64,000 bases of DNA from Sedimentimonas flavescens (GTDB taxonomy: Bacteria > Pseudomonadota > Alphaproteobacteria > Rhodobacterales > Rhodobacteraceae): positions 95,181 to 159,180 of the forward strand of contig NZ_JAHVAI010000008.1 of NCBI RefSeq assembly GCF_019264375.1. Direction: 5' to 3'. How positions within the stretch are numbered: the first letter of the stretch is position 1; each line of letters opens with the position of its first letter. This document shows, one piece after another, positions 1-9,101 of the stretch. Under the pieces are notes generated by a model. That model did no database searches, was not told the origin of the DNA, and was given only the letters and a program-made list of their open reading frames with translations. Both the position numbers and the translations under genes were made by a program.

Positions 1-1730
1 TGGGCGCCCGCTTCCAGTTGATGAAGGAAGACGAGTGGGATCGCCTGCTCAACAAGGGCGGTCGTCTGGGTGAGTTGGCGCAGCGCGCCGATGCCGAGGG
101 CGAACTGGCAAAGATCCGCGAACAGATCGAGGCGCTGCGCGAGAAATCCCGCCGCCGCCTGGGCAAGAAGTTCGAGCTGCTGCTGGGGCAGGAGCACGAA
201 TACGGCTATTTCGACAAGAACCTGCTGGAACGCTACATCTGCCTTGGCGACGACTTTCTGGATGAAGACGCGCCCGAGGAAGAAGAGCATCAGGGCCGCT
301 TCGCCGATATCACCCGCGCGGCGGACCTCTACCTGCATTGCCAGACCATGCCGATGCAGATGTGCCTGCGCGACACGCCCGGCGTGAACGACACCTTCCT
401 GATGCGCGAGCAGGTCACCATCAATGCCGTGCGCGAAAGCCGGATCTGCGTCGTGGTGCTCTCGGCCCATCAGGCGCTGACTTCCGTCGATATGGGTCTG
501 ATCCGCCTGATCTCGAACCTGCATTCGCGCGACGTGGTGATCTTCGTCAACCGCATCGACGAGCTGCGCGACCCCGCCCGGCAAGTGCCCGAGATCGAGC
601 AAAGCATCCGCGACACGCTGGCCAAGCACAATGGCCCGCAGGACGCCGAGATCATCTTTGGCAGCGGCTACTGGGCCAACAAGGTGCTGTCCGAAAGCCT
701 CGACGAGATGTCGAAGGCCAGTTCGGACGCGCTGGTGAACTGGGCACAGCGCGAGCTGGTGGATTCCAAGCTGGACCTGACGCCTGCCGAAATGGTCTGG
801 CACCTGTCGGGCCTGCCCAAGCTTAACCGCACGATTGCCGATCAGATCGTCACGACCCTCGGCAATCCCAAGTTGCGCAAGATCGCCAGCGCCGCCGTAA
901 CCATCGCCAGCGGCCTGCAAGCGGCGAATATCGTGCGTATCGAGGGCGAGAGCGCCGATACTTCGGTCAGCTTCAACCAGGTGGCCGGCGAGTTCGACGA
1001 ACTGGCGGCCCGGCACATCAAAGCCCTGCAAGATCAGTTGACGACGGTGACCGGCGCCTATCACGACCGCGCCGACCGGGCGCACGCGAATTTCGTCGAG
1101 CGCGCGACCCATTCGCTGATCGAGCATCTGGAGCGCAACGGCGATCACGAGGTCTGGGAATACGATCCGACCGGGCTTCGCGTGCTGCTGAAATCGGCCT
1201 ATTCGGTCTATAGCTCTCGCGCGCAAACCGCCGCGAACACCTGCTACAAGGCGGCGGTGATCGACATTGCGGAACTGCTCTACAAGTCCTTCGGCAATGC
1301 GATCGAGGGCATTCAGCTTTCGATCCCCGAAGCGCCCGATCCGCCCGCGCCGGTGATGCTTGCCCAGACCATCGTGCTCGATTTCAATGACGGCTGGTGG
1401 GTCTCGTGGTGGCGCCGGACGCGCGGCTATAAGGCTTTTGCCCAGCGTTTCTACGGGATGATCTCTGCCGAGACCGCGGATTTCATGGCTCAGTTCAAGA
1501 CCATCCCGCCACAGGATTTCAACGCCCAGATGGAGGCGGTGCTGAAGGGGCTGCTCGATCAATGCCATGACCTGCTGTTCGAGATCGGCAGCAGTCGCGG
1601 CAACAAGGAGCATCTGCAAAGCCTGCTGCTGAACGGCGAAGAGCGCGACCGCCGCGAAGTGATCGACAGCCTGCTCGAAACGCTTCAGGTCCATGTGGCG
1701 CGCAGCAACGAAGAGGCGCTAGCGATATGA
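1..1730 (+). CDS. Dynamin-like GTPase, 5'-truncated by window edge
   Basis: The frame is open from base 3, so the gene starts outside the window and its P-loop (G1) is missing. The visible part keeps the G3 motif DTPGVND and a G4-like NRID, followed by a long helical region with an acidic stretch and a Trp-rich patch (DGWWVSWWRR) that could touch membrane. This pattern fits the bacterial dynamin family, large GTPases that remodel or tether membranes. The stop overlaps the next gene, which encodes a second GTPase with an intact P-loop, in an ATGA junction, so the two are translationally coupled. Paired dynamin-like proteins often act as heteromers; that role here is inferred. Substrate and location are unknown. 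Confidence 0.8.
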   Translation, partial: GARFQLMKEDEWDRLLNKGGRLGELAQRADAEGELAKIREQIEALREKSRRRLGKKFELLLGQEHEYGYFDKNLLERYICLGDDFLDEDAPEEEEHQGRFADITRAADLYLHCQTMPMQMCLRDTPGVNDTFLMREQVTINAVRESRICVVVLSAHQALTSVDMGLIRLISNLHSRDVVIFVNRIDELRDPARQVPEIEQSIRDTLAKHNGPQDAEIIFGSGYWANKVLSESLDEMSKASSDALVNWAQRELVDSKLDLTPAEMVWHLSGLPKLNRTIADQIVTTLGNPKLRKIASAAVTIASGLQAANIVRIEGESADTSVSFNQVAGEFDELAARHIKALQDQLTTVTGAYHDRADRAHANFVERATHSLIEHLERNGDHEVWEYDPTGLRVLLKSAYSVYSSRAQTAANTCYKAAVIDIAELLYKSFGNAIEGIQLSIPEAPDPPAPVMLAQTIVLDFNDGWWVSWWRRTRGYKAFAQRFYGMISAETADFMAQFKTIPPQDFNAQMEAVLKGLLDQCHDLLFEIGSSRGNKEHLQSLLLNGEERDRREVIDSLLETLQVHVARSNEEALAI

Positions 1731-2605
1731 CCGACACGAGCCAGACCGGCGCACGCCGCAAACCGCGCCTTGTGCTGATGGGCGAATTCAGCGCGGGCAA
1801 GAGCACCCTGTCGAACATTTTGCTGGAGGGCGAGGCCCTGCCCATGCGCGTGACCGCAACGCGCCTGCCCCCGGTACATATCACCTACGGCGCACCCTCG
1901 GCCTTTGCCGAGCATCGCGACGGCACCCGGACCGAGATCAACCCCGCCGAACTGGGCGCGGTCAACCTCGATGAGACGCGCTGGATCCACCTGACAATGG
2001 AGGCCGACACGCTCGAGCTGTGCGACCTGATTGACATGCCCGGCATCTCGGACCCGAACATGCCTTCCGATATCTGGGACGCGGTGATGGAAAAGGCCGA
2101 CCACGTCGTCTGGTGCACCCATGCGACCCAGGCCTGGCGGCAATCCGAAGCGGCGACCTGGGGCCGGATGCTGCCCTATACGCGCGGCAAGAACCTGCTA
2201 CTGATCACCCAGTTCGACAAGCTGCGCAACCCGCGCGACAAGAGCCGAGTGCTGAACCGCGTGCGCAACGAGGTCGATGGGCTGTTCACCCAGATCTACC
2301 CGGTCTCACTGCTTGAGGCGCTTGAGGCGGGCGACGATTATGATGCCTGGCAAGCGAGCGGCGCGGCCGAGTTCCTTGAACACCTCGTCGAGATCCTGAT
2401 GGAGACGGGCAGCGCGTTGCAGCAGCCTGTCGGCGCCAAGCCGGCGACCGAACGCCCCACCCTGCCGCCGGCGATGGAGGCGGCACCGCCTTGCGCCGAA
2501 GCTCCGACTGCCGCGCCAATCGTGCCCCGCCGCGTTCACGTCAAGACGACCACAACCGCCCGCCCTCGACCTGATGACGTGGCTGATCTAAAGCTAGAGA
2601 CATAA
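1727..2605 (+). CDS. Dynamin-family small GTPase
   Basis: This 292-residue protein has a clear GTPase core: P-loop GEFSAGKST near residues 19-27, switch-II DMPGISD near 104-110, and TQFDKLRNP in the position of the base-specifying G4 motif. The GEFSAGKS form is typical of dynamin-like and 50S-GTPase-like proteins. The C-terminal 70 residues are Pro/Ala-rich and probably disordered. It is the second gene of a four-gene operon, overlapping the larger upstream GTPase by 4 bp, which suggests that the two products work together. It is much shorter than full dynamins and lacks an obvious helical stalk, so it may be a regulatory partner and not the membrane-remodelling subunit. Confidence 0.8.
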   Translation: MTDTSQTGARRKPRLVLMGEFSAGKSTLSNILLEGEALPMRVTATRLPPVHITYGAPSAFAEHRDGTRTEINPAELGAVNLDETRWIHLTMEADTLELCDLIDMPGISDPNMPSDIWDAVMEKADHVVWCTHATQAWRQSEAATWGRMLPYTRGKNLLLITQFDKLRNPRDKSRVLNRVRNEVDGLFTQIYPVSLLEALEAGDDYDAWQASGAAEFLEHLVEILMETGSALQQPVGAKPATERPTLPPAMEAAPPCAEAPTAAPIVPRRVHVKTTTTARPRPDDVADLKLET

Positions 2606-2630
2606 GGACCCCGCCCAAGGAAAGACGGAG

Positions 2631-3011
2631 ATGCAGATCCAGGACCATCTCGACCAGTTGCTCAACGACGCGCCCGGCTGCCGCCTCGCGACGTTCGGTG
2701 ACTTGTCGTCTGGTCTGATCCTGAAATGGAGCGCGCCGTCGCCCTGCCCGCGCGAAGTTCTCGACCAACTCTCCGAACAATCGGCAGGCTGTTTTGCGCT
2801 GCTCGACCCGGCGCTGCTGCCCGAAGGTATCCCGGCGCCGGAGTACGGGCAGGCCGTGATGGCCTTCACCGATCGCGCGACCCGCGTTTTCGCGCGCAGC
2901 GCAGACGCGCCTGACGACATTGTCGGCGCTGTATTCGCGCCGCAGACCGATGCGCATACCGCGCTGAGCCTGACCAGGGAGGCGGCTGAAAAGCTCGCAG
3001 ACCCGCAATGA
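2631..3011 (+). CDS. Small roadblock-like protein of the GTPase operon
   Basis: This 126-residue soluble protein has no signal peptide or membrane segment. Its pattern (short N-terminal helix, PGC, a beta-hairpin around FGDLSSGLILKW, helix with CF) recalls roadblock/LC7 proteins, which often accompany bacterial small GTPases as regulators, but this is only an impression from the sequence. It starts 25 bp after the GTPase gene and its stop overlaps the next start (ATGA), so it belongs to the operon. A role as regulator of the two dynamin-like GTPases is inferred from position. Confidence 0.65.
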   Translation: MQIQDHLDQLLNDAPGCRLATFGDLSSGLILKWSAPSPCPREVLDQLSEQSAGCFALLDPALLPEGIPAPEYGQAVMAFTDRATRVFARSADAPDDIVGAVFAPQTDAHTALSLTREAAEKLADPQ

Positions 3012-3781
3012 GCGCCTCGAAACGCAAGACACAGGGCAAAACCGTGGCGACCGAGGATCAGCTGAGCCGCCTGCTCGACCGCTTGTCGAGCGCCCCCGAG
3101 TCGCTCGCCGCAGAACGTCAGTCGCTGCCGCAATCCGCCGATTCGCGTCTGCAATTCCTGCTGCGCGAGATCGACGAGACCGTCCTGCCGCGCCACCTCG
3201 ACCTGCTTGCGAGCGGGCACCGAGTTGCGCGGCTGACCGTCTCGAACCGGCGCCTGATCGATATCGACACGCCTGGCCGCGCTGCGCCCCCCGAAGACCC
3301 GCAGGCGATGGTCGAACTTTTCGCCGAAAGCCTGACCAAGCTTGCGCGCATGGCCGGGGATATGGCGTTGCAGGTGACGCGCCGCACCGCCCTGCCCTCT
3401 CACCCCGAGGCGGCCTGTTCGGTCCATACGCTCGAACAACTGCTCGGGATCGAGCCGAGCCATATTCCCTTCGAGCGACTCTGCCGCCAGATCGAGGCCA
3501 AAGCCCTTTCGCAACTGGCGTGGACTAACGGCTCGGAAGCGGCGACGGGCGCGCCGGAATGGGCACCCGCACTGCGTGACATCGCCGCGCGCTACCGCGC
3601 GATGCACTCCAAACCGCGCAAGGCCCCCCGCATCCGCCCGATGCGCACCGAGGGCATCGTCCTCCCCCTCTCCGACGATCTGATCGTCACGATCATCTCG
3701 CTTGCCGAGAACGGCCTTGCTGCCGTCTTGCCGCGCGCCGAAGGGCTTGCCCTGATCGCGGCCTGGCAACACCCCGCCTAG
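3008..3781 (+). CDS. Hypothetical protein, last gene of GTPase operon
   Basis: This is a 257-residue basic, soluble protein that I do not recognise. It begins with a Lys-rich N-terminus followed by amphipathic helices, and has no signal peptide, transmembrane segment or metal-binding motif. It overlaps the upstream roadblock-like gene by 4 bp, so it is probably made in fixed ratio with it. Nothing enzymatic can be claimed; an adaptor role in the GTPase complex is the simplest inference. A 6-bp hairpin (3794-3811) lies after the stop but has no T-run, so termination there is unclear. Confidence 0.6.
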   Translation: MSASKRKTQGKTVATEDQLSRLLDRLSSAPESLAAERQSLPQSADSRLQFLLREIDETVLPRHLDLLASGHRVARLTVSNRRLIDIDTPGRAAPPEDPQAMVELFAESLTKLARMAGDMALQVTRRTALPSHPEAACSVHTLEQLLGIEPSHIPFERLCRQIEAKALSQLAWTNGSEAATGAPEWAPALRDIAARYRAMHSKPRKAPRIRPMRTEGIVLPLSDDLIVTIISLAENGLAAVLPRAEGLALIAAWQHPA

Positions 3782-3830
3782 CTTCCCTGACACGCGGCAG
3801 ATCAGTGCCGCAAAATAAGCGTTGCTATTT

Positions 3831-3850
3831 TTTAGACGATCGGTCTATAA
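3831..3850. promoter_or_regulatory. Candidate AcuR operator (palindrome)
   Basis: A perfect 5-bp inverted repeat TAGAC-GATCG-GTCTA (3833-3847) ends 9 bp before the acuR start codon. TetR-family regulators bind such palindromes and usually repress their own operon. The position overlaps where the promoter must lie, so autorepression relieved by acryloyl-CoA or acrylate is the natural inference. No good Shine-Dalgarno precedes acuR, which may have a very short leader. Confidence 0.6.
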
Positions 3851-3856
3851 ATAGAA

Positions 3857-4489
3857 ATGAGCAACTCATCCCCCCTTTCCCGCAATCGCGGTCGGCCCCG
3901 GAAGTCACCCGAGGAAATGGCGCATCTGCACAATGCGCTGATCCGTGCGGGGCTTGTCGTGCTGACCGAGAAAGGTTTTTCTGCCGTCGGAATCGATGAG
4001 ATCCTGCGCCTTGCTGGCGTGCCCAAGGGATCGTTCTACGCCTATTACGACAGCAAGGAGGCTTTCGGCCGTGCGCTGATCGACGCCTATGCCGGGTATT
4101 TCGCGGCCAAGCTCGACCGCTGGTTTCTGGACGACGCATTGACGCCGCTCGCACGGCTGCACGCCTTCGTCGAGGATGCGAAAGCGGGCATGGCGCGGCA
4201 CGGCTTCACGCGCGGCTGCCTTGTGGGAAACCTCGGACAAGAGATGGGCACCCTGCCCCCGTCGTTCCGCAGACAACTGACAGATGTCTTGCTCGACTGG
4301 CAGGCCCGCACCGCCTCCTGTCTGCACGCGGCGCAGGCCGCGGGCGAGATCGGCCCCGAGGCCGATTGCGACCAGTTAGCAGAGATTTTCTGGATCGGAT
4401 GGGAGGGCGCGGTTCTGCGCGCCAAGCTCGAACTCTCGCCCGCACCGCTTGACACCTTCGCGGCAGGCTTTCTGGCCATGTTGCGCTGA
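3857..4489 (+). CDS. acuR: TetR-family regulator AcuR
   Basis: This 210-residue protein has an N-terminal TetR helix-turn-helix at about residues 20-65 ([20 protein letters not shown]) and a helical ligand-binding domain with the [12 protein letters not shown] segment typical of the AcuR/YxaF-like group. AcuR is known in Rhodobacter to repress acuRAI and to respond to acrylate-derived inducers. Identity is supported by the downstream acuI gene, 25 bp after its stop. The acuA/dddL lyase gene found in some relatives is absent between them, so the locus probably serves acryloyl-CoA detoxification and not DMSP cleavage. The palindrome just upstream is the probable operator. Confidence 0.85.
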   Translation: MSNSSPLSRNRGRPRKSPEEMAHLHNALIRAGLVVLTEKGFSAVGIDEILRLAGVPKGSFYAYYDSKEAFGRALIDAYAGYFAAKLDRWFLDDALTPLARLHAFVEDAKAGMARHGFTRGCLVGNLGQEMGTLPPSFRRQLTDVLLDWQARTASCLHAAQAAGEIGPEADCDQLAEIFWIGWEGAVLRAKLELSPAPLDTFAAGFLAMLR

Positions 4490-4514
4490 CCCGATCACCC
4501 AAAGGAGGACGACC

Positions 4515-5507
4515 ATGTTTCGCGCAATCCTGCTCGAGAAGAATGAGAACGGCACCCAGGCCCGCATGGCCGAAGTTGACGAAAGCCAGCTTCCCGAGGG
4601 GGATGTGACCGTTCGCGTCGCCTATTCGACGCTGAACTACAAGGACGCGCTGGCCATCACCGGTAAGGGGCCCGTGGTGCGCAGCTGGCCGATGGTTCCG
4701 GGGATCGACTTTTCGGGCGTGGTCGAGGCTTCGGCCCATCCCGATTACAAGCCGGGCGACCGGGTGGTTCTGAACGGCAGGGGCGTGGGCGAAGGCCACT
4801 GGGGCGGTCTGGCCGAGAAAGCCCGCGTGAAGGGCGATTGGCTGGTGCCGCTACAGGCGCCTTTCACCGCACGCGACGCGATGGCGATCGGCACGGCGGG
4901 CTATACGGCCATGCTCTGCGTCATGGCGCTTGAGCGTTACGGCATCACCCCCGATCAGGGCGACATTCTTGTTACCGGCGCCGCGGGCGGCGTGGGCAGC
5001 GTGGCAGTCGCGCTACTGGCCAAGCTTGGCTATCGCGTCGTGGCAATGACGGGCCGCCCGGAAGAGGCCAGCTACCTGCAAGATCTGGGCGCGGCCGAGG
5101 TTATTCCGCGCGGTGACTACTCGGAACCCGGTCGTCCGCTGGCGAAAGAGCGTTGGGCTGGCGCGGTGGATGTCGCGGGCGGTCAGGTTCTGGCCAATGT
5201 CTGCGCATCGCTGAAATATCGCGGCGCCGTCGCGGCCTGCGGCCTGGCGGGCGGCATGTCTCTGCCCGCGACCGTCGCGCCCTTCATCTTGCGCGGCGTG
5301 GCGCTTTTGGGCGTGGACAGCGTGATGTGCCCGCGCGCCGAACGGCTTGAGGCATGGCGCCGCCTCGCACAAGACCTCGACCCCGGCAAACTCGCCGGCC
5401 TGACCGAGGAGATCGCCTTTGGCGATGTCATCGATACCGCCGGAAAGCTGATTGCTGGCAGCCAGCGCGGGCGCGTCGTCGTACCGATCGCCCCCAAGCT
5501 TGCCTAA
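4515..5507 (+). CDS. acuI: Acryloyl-CoA reductase AcuI (MDR family)
   Basis: This 330-residue zinc-independent medium-chain dehydrogenase/reductase of the YhdH/AcuI type reduces toxic acryloyl-CoA to propionyl-CoA with NADPH. The N-terminal catalytic fold contains [17 protein letters not shown] and PGIDFSGVV. The Rossmann fold has the NADPH-binding [16 protein letters not shown] at about residues 154-169, and VDVAGG lies further on. The ATG at 4515 is chosen over an upstream in-frame codon because a strong Shine-Dalgarno (AAAGGAGG, 4501-4508) sits in front of it and it lies after the acuR stop. It forms an operon with acuR and probably with the following AhpD-like gene. Confidence 0.92.
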   Translation: MFRAILLEKNENGTQARMAEVDESQLPEGDVTVRVAYSTLNYKDALAITGKGPVVRSWPMVPGIDFSGVVEASAHPDYKPGDRVVLNGRGVGEGHWGGLAEKARVKGDWLVPLQAPFTARDAMAIGTAGYTAMLCVMALERYGITPDQGDILVTGAAGGVGSVAVALLAKLGYRVVAMTGRPEEASYLQDLGAAEVIPRGDYSEPGRPLAKERWAGAVDVAGGQVLANVCASLKYRGAVAACGLAGGMSLPATVAPFILRGVALLGVDSVMCPRAERLEAWRRLAQDLDPGKLAGLTEEIAFGDVIDTAGKLIAGSQRGRVVVPIAPKLA

Positions 5508-5537
5508 CCAACCGCATTACCCAGACAGGAGTTCTTC

Positions 5538-6113
5538 ATGACCGCAACACATATCAGCCGCTTCGCCGTTCCCGAACTTGATGCAATGCCCGAAGATCTG
5601 CGCGAGCGCATTCTTGGCGTGCAGGAGAAGTCCGGCTTCATCCCCAATATCTTCCTTGCCCTTGCGCACCGGCCCGACGAGTTCCGTGCCTTCTTCGCGT
5701 ATCACGACGCGCTGATGGAAAAGCCGGGCAACCTGAGCAAAGCTGAGCGCGAGATGATCGTCGTGGCGACATCGAATATCAACCAGTGCCAATATTGCGT
5801 CGTGGCGCACGGGGCGATCTTGCGCATTCGCGCGAAGAACCCGCTGATCGCCGATCAGGTAGCGATCAACTACCGCAAGGCCGACCTGACGCCGCGCCAG
5901 AAAGAGATGCTCGACTTCGCGATGAAGGTTTCGGGCCCCGCCTATGAGGTCGGCGAGGCCGACTTCGAGACGCTCGCCGAGCACGGCTTCGACAAGGAAG
6001 ACATCTGGGACATCGCCGGCATCGCCGCTTTCTTCGGCCTGTCGAACCGGATGGCAAATGTCAGCAACCTTCGCCCCAATGACGAGTTCTTCGCGATGGG
6101 CCGCAATATCTGA
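5538..6113 (+). CDS. AhpD-like (carboxymuconolactone decarboxylase family) peroxidase-related enzyme
   Basis: This 191-residue protein carries the AhpD/CMD signature with a CxxC-like pair in NQCQYCVVAHG at about residues 86-96, the redox centre of the alkylhydroperoxidase D family. It belongs to the 'uncharacterised peroxidase-related enzyme' branch, which has an extra N-terminal segment. A good Shine-Dalgarno (CAGGAG, 5525-5530) precedes the ATG. It follows acuI by 30 bp and is followed by a strong terminator, so it is likely the last gene of the acu operon. A role in handling reactive by-products is inferred; the substrate is unknown. Confidence 0.85.
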   Translation: MTATHISRFAVPELDAMPEDLRERILGVQEKSGFIPNIFLALAHRPDEFRAFFAYHDALMEKPGNLSKAEREMIVVATSNINQCQYCVVAHGAILRIRAKNPLIADQVAINYRKADLTPRQKEMLDFAMKVSGPAYEVGEADFETLAEHGFDKEDIWDIAGIAAFFGLSNRMANVSNLRPNDEFFAMGRNI

Positions 6114-6120
6114 AAAAACT

Positions 6121-6147
6121 GCGGGGCGACGGTATGCGTCGCCCCGC
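6121..6147. terminator. Bidirectional intrinsic terminator
   Basis: A perfect 10-bp GC-rich stem (GCGGGGCGAC / GTCGCCCCGC, 7-nt loop) lies between convergent genes. The plus strand continues into TCATTATTG and the minus strand into AGTTTTTTC, so it can end both the acu operon and the leftward ABC operon. Confidence 0.85.
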
Positions 6148-6171
6148 TCATTATTGTTTGCCTGCCGTCTG

Positions 6172-7167
6172 TCAGGCCGCGGGCAGGCCATCGGCGTCGA
6201 AGTGGAAGGTTTTCTGCGCACTGAACCCGAGGCGCAGCGATTGCCCCGCTTCGATCGAATGCTGCCCGAAGAGGCGCGCGGTGACCTGATGGCTCTGCAC
6301 ATTCGCAATCACGTTGGTGTCGCCCCCCAGATGCTCGACATGGATGACCTGAGCCAGCAGAGGCCCGTCATCCGAGAGGAACAGGTCCTCGGGACGCACG
6401 CCCATGGTGCGATCATCGCCCTCATTCACCAGCCCGGCCGGGAAGAAGTTCATCGAGGGTGATCCCAGGAACCCCGCGACGAACTGGTTGGCAGGGTTGT
6501 TGTACAGCTCCATCGGGCTGCCGATCTGTTCGACGCGACCGTCGCGCAGCACAACGATCTTGTCGGCAAGCGTCATCGCCTCGGTCTGGTCGTGGGTGAC
6601 ATAGATCATCGAGGCCGACAACTGCCGGTGCAGATTGGCGATCTCGATCCGGGTGTTCATCCGCAGCGCCGCATCGAGGTTCGAGAGCGGCTCGTCGAAC
6701 AGGAAGATCTTGGGTTCACGCACGATAGCCCGCCCGATTGCCACACGCTGACGCTGGCCGCCGGAAAGCTCGGACGGGTATCTGTCCAGATAGGGATCGA
6801 GATTGAGCATGCGCGCCGCATTGGCCACGCGCTGTTCGATCACATCCTTGGGCTGCCCCTCCTGACGCAGCGCCAGCGACATGTTCTTGCGCACGCTCAG
6901 ATGCGGGTAAAGTGCATAGGACTGGAACACCATCGCGATGCCGCGCTTTGACGGAGGCGTCAGGTTGACCTGCTCGCCGGCGATGCGGATTTCTCCCGAA
7001 GTGGCGTCTTCCAGTCCCGCGATCACGCGCAGCAGCGTGGACTTGCCGCAGCCCGAGGGTCCGACGAACACCACGAATTCACCATCCTCGACGGTCAGGC
7101 TGATGTCCTTCAGGACATGCACGGCCCCGAAAGACTTGTTCACATTGGTCAGCGTCAGTGCAGTCAT
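6172..7167 (-). CDS. Carbohydrate ABC transporter ATPase (MalK/UgpC type)
   Basis: This 331-residue ATP-binding subunit has Walker A GPSGCGKST (about 38-46), signature LSGGQRQRVAIGRA, Walker B IFLFDEPLSNLD, and H-loop THDQTEAM. A C-terminal OB/TOBE region follows, as in the MalK/UgpC/MsmK group, though it is slightly short (331 against about 360). It is the last gene of the leftward amino-sugar import operon (murQ, binding protein, two permeases, ATPase). It would power uptake through the two adjacent permeases. The substrate, probably an amino sugar or muropeptide sugar, is inferred from the operon. Confidence 0.92.
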   Translation of the reverse strand: MTALTLTNVNKSFGAVHVLKDISLTVEDGEFVVFVGPSGCGKSTLLRVIAGLEDATSGEIRIAGEQVNLTPPSKRGIAMVFQSYALYPHLSVRKNMSLALRQEGQPKDVIEQRVANAARMLNLDPYLDRYPSELSGGQRQRVAIGRAIVREPKIFLFDEPLSNLDAALRMNTRIEIANLHRQLSASMIYVTHDQTEAMTLADKIVVLRDGRVEQIGSPMELYNNPANQFVAGFLGSPSMNFFPAGLVNEGDDRTMGVRPEDLFLSDDGPLLAQVIHVEHLGGDTNVIANVQSHQVTARLFGQHSIEAGQSLRLGFSAQKTFHFDADGLPAA

Positions 7168-7270
7168 GGCGTGGGCTCCTCAAGCGAAACGGGGTGGCCG
7201 ATACGGATGGGCCAGACAATCCGGGCGCGGCGGGATGGGGCCGCGCGACGTGCATTCAGGGCGAGGGCAA

Positions 7271-8110
7271 TCATTTCACTGCCCCCGAGGTGATCCCGCG
7301 GATCAGTTGGCGCGAGAAGATGACATAGAGAGCCAGCACCGGCAGGATCGCGAAACTCAGCGCCGAGAGAACAGCGTTCCAGTCGGTCACGAACTGGCCG
7401 ATGAAGACCTGCGAGCCAAGCGTGAGCGTCTTGGTGGCCTCGGTCGGCGCCAGGATCAGCGGGAACCAAAGGTCGTTCCAGATCGGGATCATGTTGAACA
7501 CGGCCACGGTCGCCATCGCCGGACGCACAAGCGGCAGCACAAGCCGGAAGAAGATCGTGTATTCCGACAGCCCGTCGATACGCCCGGCGTTCTTGAGGTC
7601 ATCCGACACCTGGCGCATGAACTCTGACAGGATGAAGACGGCCAGTGGAAGGCCCTGCGCGGTATAGACCAGGATCAGCGCCCAGAGGGTATTCACAAGG
7701 CCCGTACTGACCATAAGATCCAGGATTGCCACGGTACCGATGCGGATCGGGATCATTATGCCAAGCGCAAGGTAAAGCCCCAGCAGCTTGCTGCCACGGA
7801 AGCGGTACTCCGACAGCGCATAGGCCGCCATCGCGCCAAACAGCAGGATCAGGAACAGCGACGCCACGGTGACGATCATCGAGTTCTGGAAGTAGAGGAA
7901 GAAATCCCCCTGCTTGAGCACCGTCTGATAGCCGATCAACGAGAAGCTCTCGGTGTCAGGCAGCGCCAGCGGCTCCTTGAAGATCGCTTTGCGGGTCTTG
8001 AAGCTGTTGATCAGGATCACGAAGACCGGGAACAGCGCGATCAGGGTGTAGAAGATCAGCGCGCCATGCATCGCGAAGGTATTCAGCGGGTTCGTGCGGG
8101 CCTTGTTCAT
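7271..8110 (-). CDS. Carbohydrate ABC permease (MalG type)
   Basis: This inner-membrane permease of about 279 residues has six predicted membrane segments. The EAA loop is near residue 180 (NAGRIDGLSEYTIFFRLVLP), which docks on the ATPase. The start at 8110 (MNKART) is preferred over a longer in-frame start because GTGAGGAGC precedes it and the longer form would overlap the upstream permease. It pairs with the 8122-9036 permease. The 100-bp spacer to the ATPase gene contains no other gene. Confidence 0.9.
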   Translation of the reverse strand: MNKARTNPLNTFAMHGALIFYTLIALFPVFVILINSFKTRKAIFKEPLALPDTESFSLIGYQTVLKQGDFFLYFQNSMIVTVASLFLILLFGAMAAYALSEYRFRGSKLLGLYLALGIMIPIRIGTVAILDLMVSTGLVNTLWALILVYTAQGLPLAVFILSEFMRQVSDDLKNAGRIDGLSEYTIFFRLVLPLVRPAMATVAVFNMIPIWNDLWFPLILAPTEATKTLTLGSQVFIGQFVTDWNAVLSALSFAILPVLALYVIFSRQLIRGITSGAVK

Positions 8111-8121
8111 TGGCTTGCTCC

Positions 8122-9036
8122 TCACAGCTGGTAGCGACGCATCCGGGACTGGACGCCGTAGAGATAGAGACACACACCAACCAGGATGATCGCGAACATG
8201 GCGCTGGCGATGGCCGAACCCATGTGGGGGTCGCCGAGTTGCAGCTGGAAACCGAAGAAGGTGCGATACATGAAGGTGCCGAGAATATCGGTCGAGTAAT
8301 CCGGCCCTGCGAGCGCACCCTGAGAGGCGTAGATCAGGTCGAAAGCGTTGAAATTGCCCACGAAGGTCAGGATCGAGATGATGCCGATCGATGGCAGGAT
8401 CAGCGGCAGCTTGATCTTCCAGAAGGCCGCCATTCCGGTGATGCCGTCCACCTCGCCCGCCTCGATCACTTCGTCGGGGATGGACAGAAGCGCCGCGTAG
8501 ATCAGCATCATCGGGATGCCGACGAACTGCCAGACCGAGATCAGCGCCAGTGTGGTCAGCGCATATTCCTCTTTGCCCAGCCAGGGCGCGAACAGCGATT
8601 TCAGCCCGACCGCATCAAGCATCGAGGGCGCGATACCCCAGATCGGCGACAGGATCAGCTTCCACGCGAAGCCCACGATGACGAAGGACAGGATCGTGGG
8701 CACGAAGATAGCCGAGCGGTAAAGCGCACTGAAGCGCAGGCGCGGATGGCTCAGGATCGCTGCCAGCACGATGCCGATGGGGTTTTGCACCAGCATGTGG
8801 ATCAGGAAGAACCAGAAGTTGTTGCCGAGCGCGTTCCAGAACTGCTCGGACCAGATCGGGTCGAAAAACAGGGTGCGGAAGTTGTCCAGCCCGACGAAAA
8901 CGCGCTCTTGATCGATCTTGCTGAACAGCGCCAGACGTAGCGTGTTGACCAGCGGAAAGATCATGACGGCGGTGTAGATGACGACGGCGGGCGCCAGGAA
9001 CACTGGGATGTGCCAGCGGATACGTGGGCGGGTCAT
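8122..9036 (-). CDS. Carbohydrate ABC permease (MalF type)
   Basis: This 304-residue permease has six hydrophobic segments and the EAA motif EAGEVDGITGMAAFWKIKLP near residue 190. It is the first permease after the binding-protein gene and forms the heterodimeric membrane channel with the MalG-type partner, whose start lies 11 bp downstream. The start context GGAGGCACAC-ATG gives a good ribosome site. Transport of an amino sugar across the inner membrane is inferred from murQ and nagA in the locus. Confidence 0.9.
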   Translation of the reverse strand: MTRPRIRWHIPVFLAPAVVIYTAVMIFPLVNTLRLALFSKIDQERVFVGLDNFRTLFFDPIWSEQFWNALGNNFWFFLIHMLVQNPIGIVLAAILSHPRLRFSALYRSAIFVPTILSFVIVGFAWKLILSPIWGIAPSMLDAVGLKSLFAPWLGKEEYALTTLALISVWQFVGIPMMLIYAALLSIPDEVIEAGEVDGITGMAAFWKIKLPLILPSIGIISILTFVGNFNAFDLIYASQGALAGPDYSTDILGTFMYRTFFGFQLQLGDPHMGSAIASAMFAIILVGVCLYLYGVQSRMRRYQL

Positions 9037-9057
9037 GTGTGCCTCCGGTTCTTGGTT

Positions 9058-9081
9058 CCCGAGCGGATGGCTCCGCTCGGG
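9058..9081 (-). terminator. Intra-operon hairpin after binding-protein gene
   Basis: A 9-bp perfect stem (CCCGAGCGG / CCGCTCGGG, 6-nt loop) lies between the binding-protein stop and the first permease start, without a T-run. Such hairpins typically protect the upstream message or partly block transcription, so that the binding protein is made in excess over the permeases. Confidence 0.6.
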
Positions 9082-9101
9082 TAGATCATCTGACGGGAGG
9101 G

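Noticed and set aside
3794..3811. Terminator for the dynamin operon
   Set aside because: A 6-bp perfect stem but followed by AAAAT and not by T residues on the plus strand.
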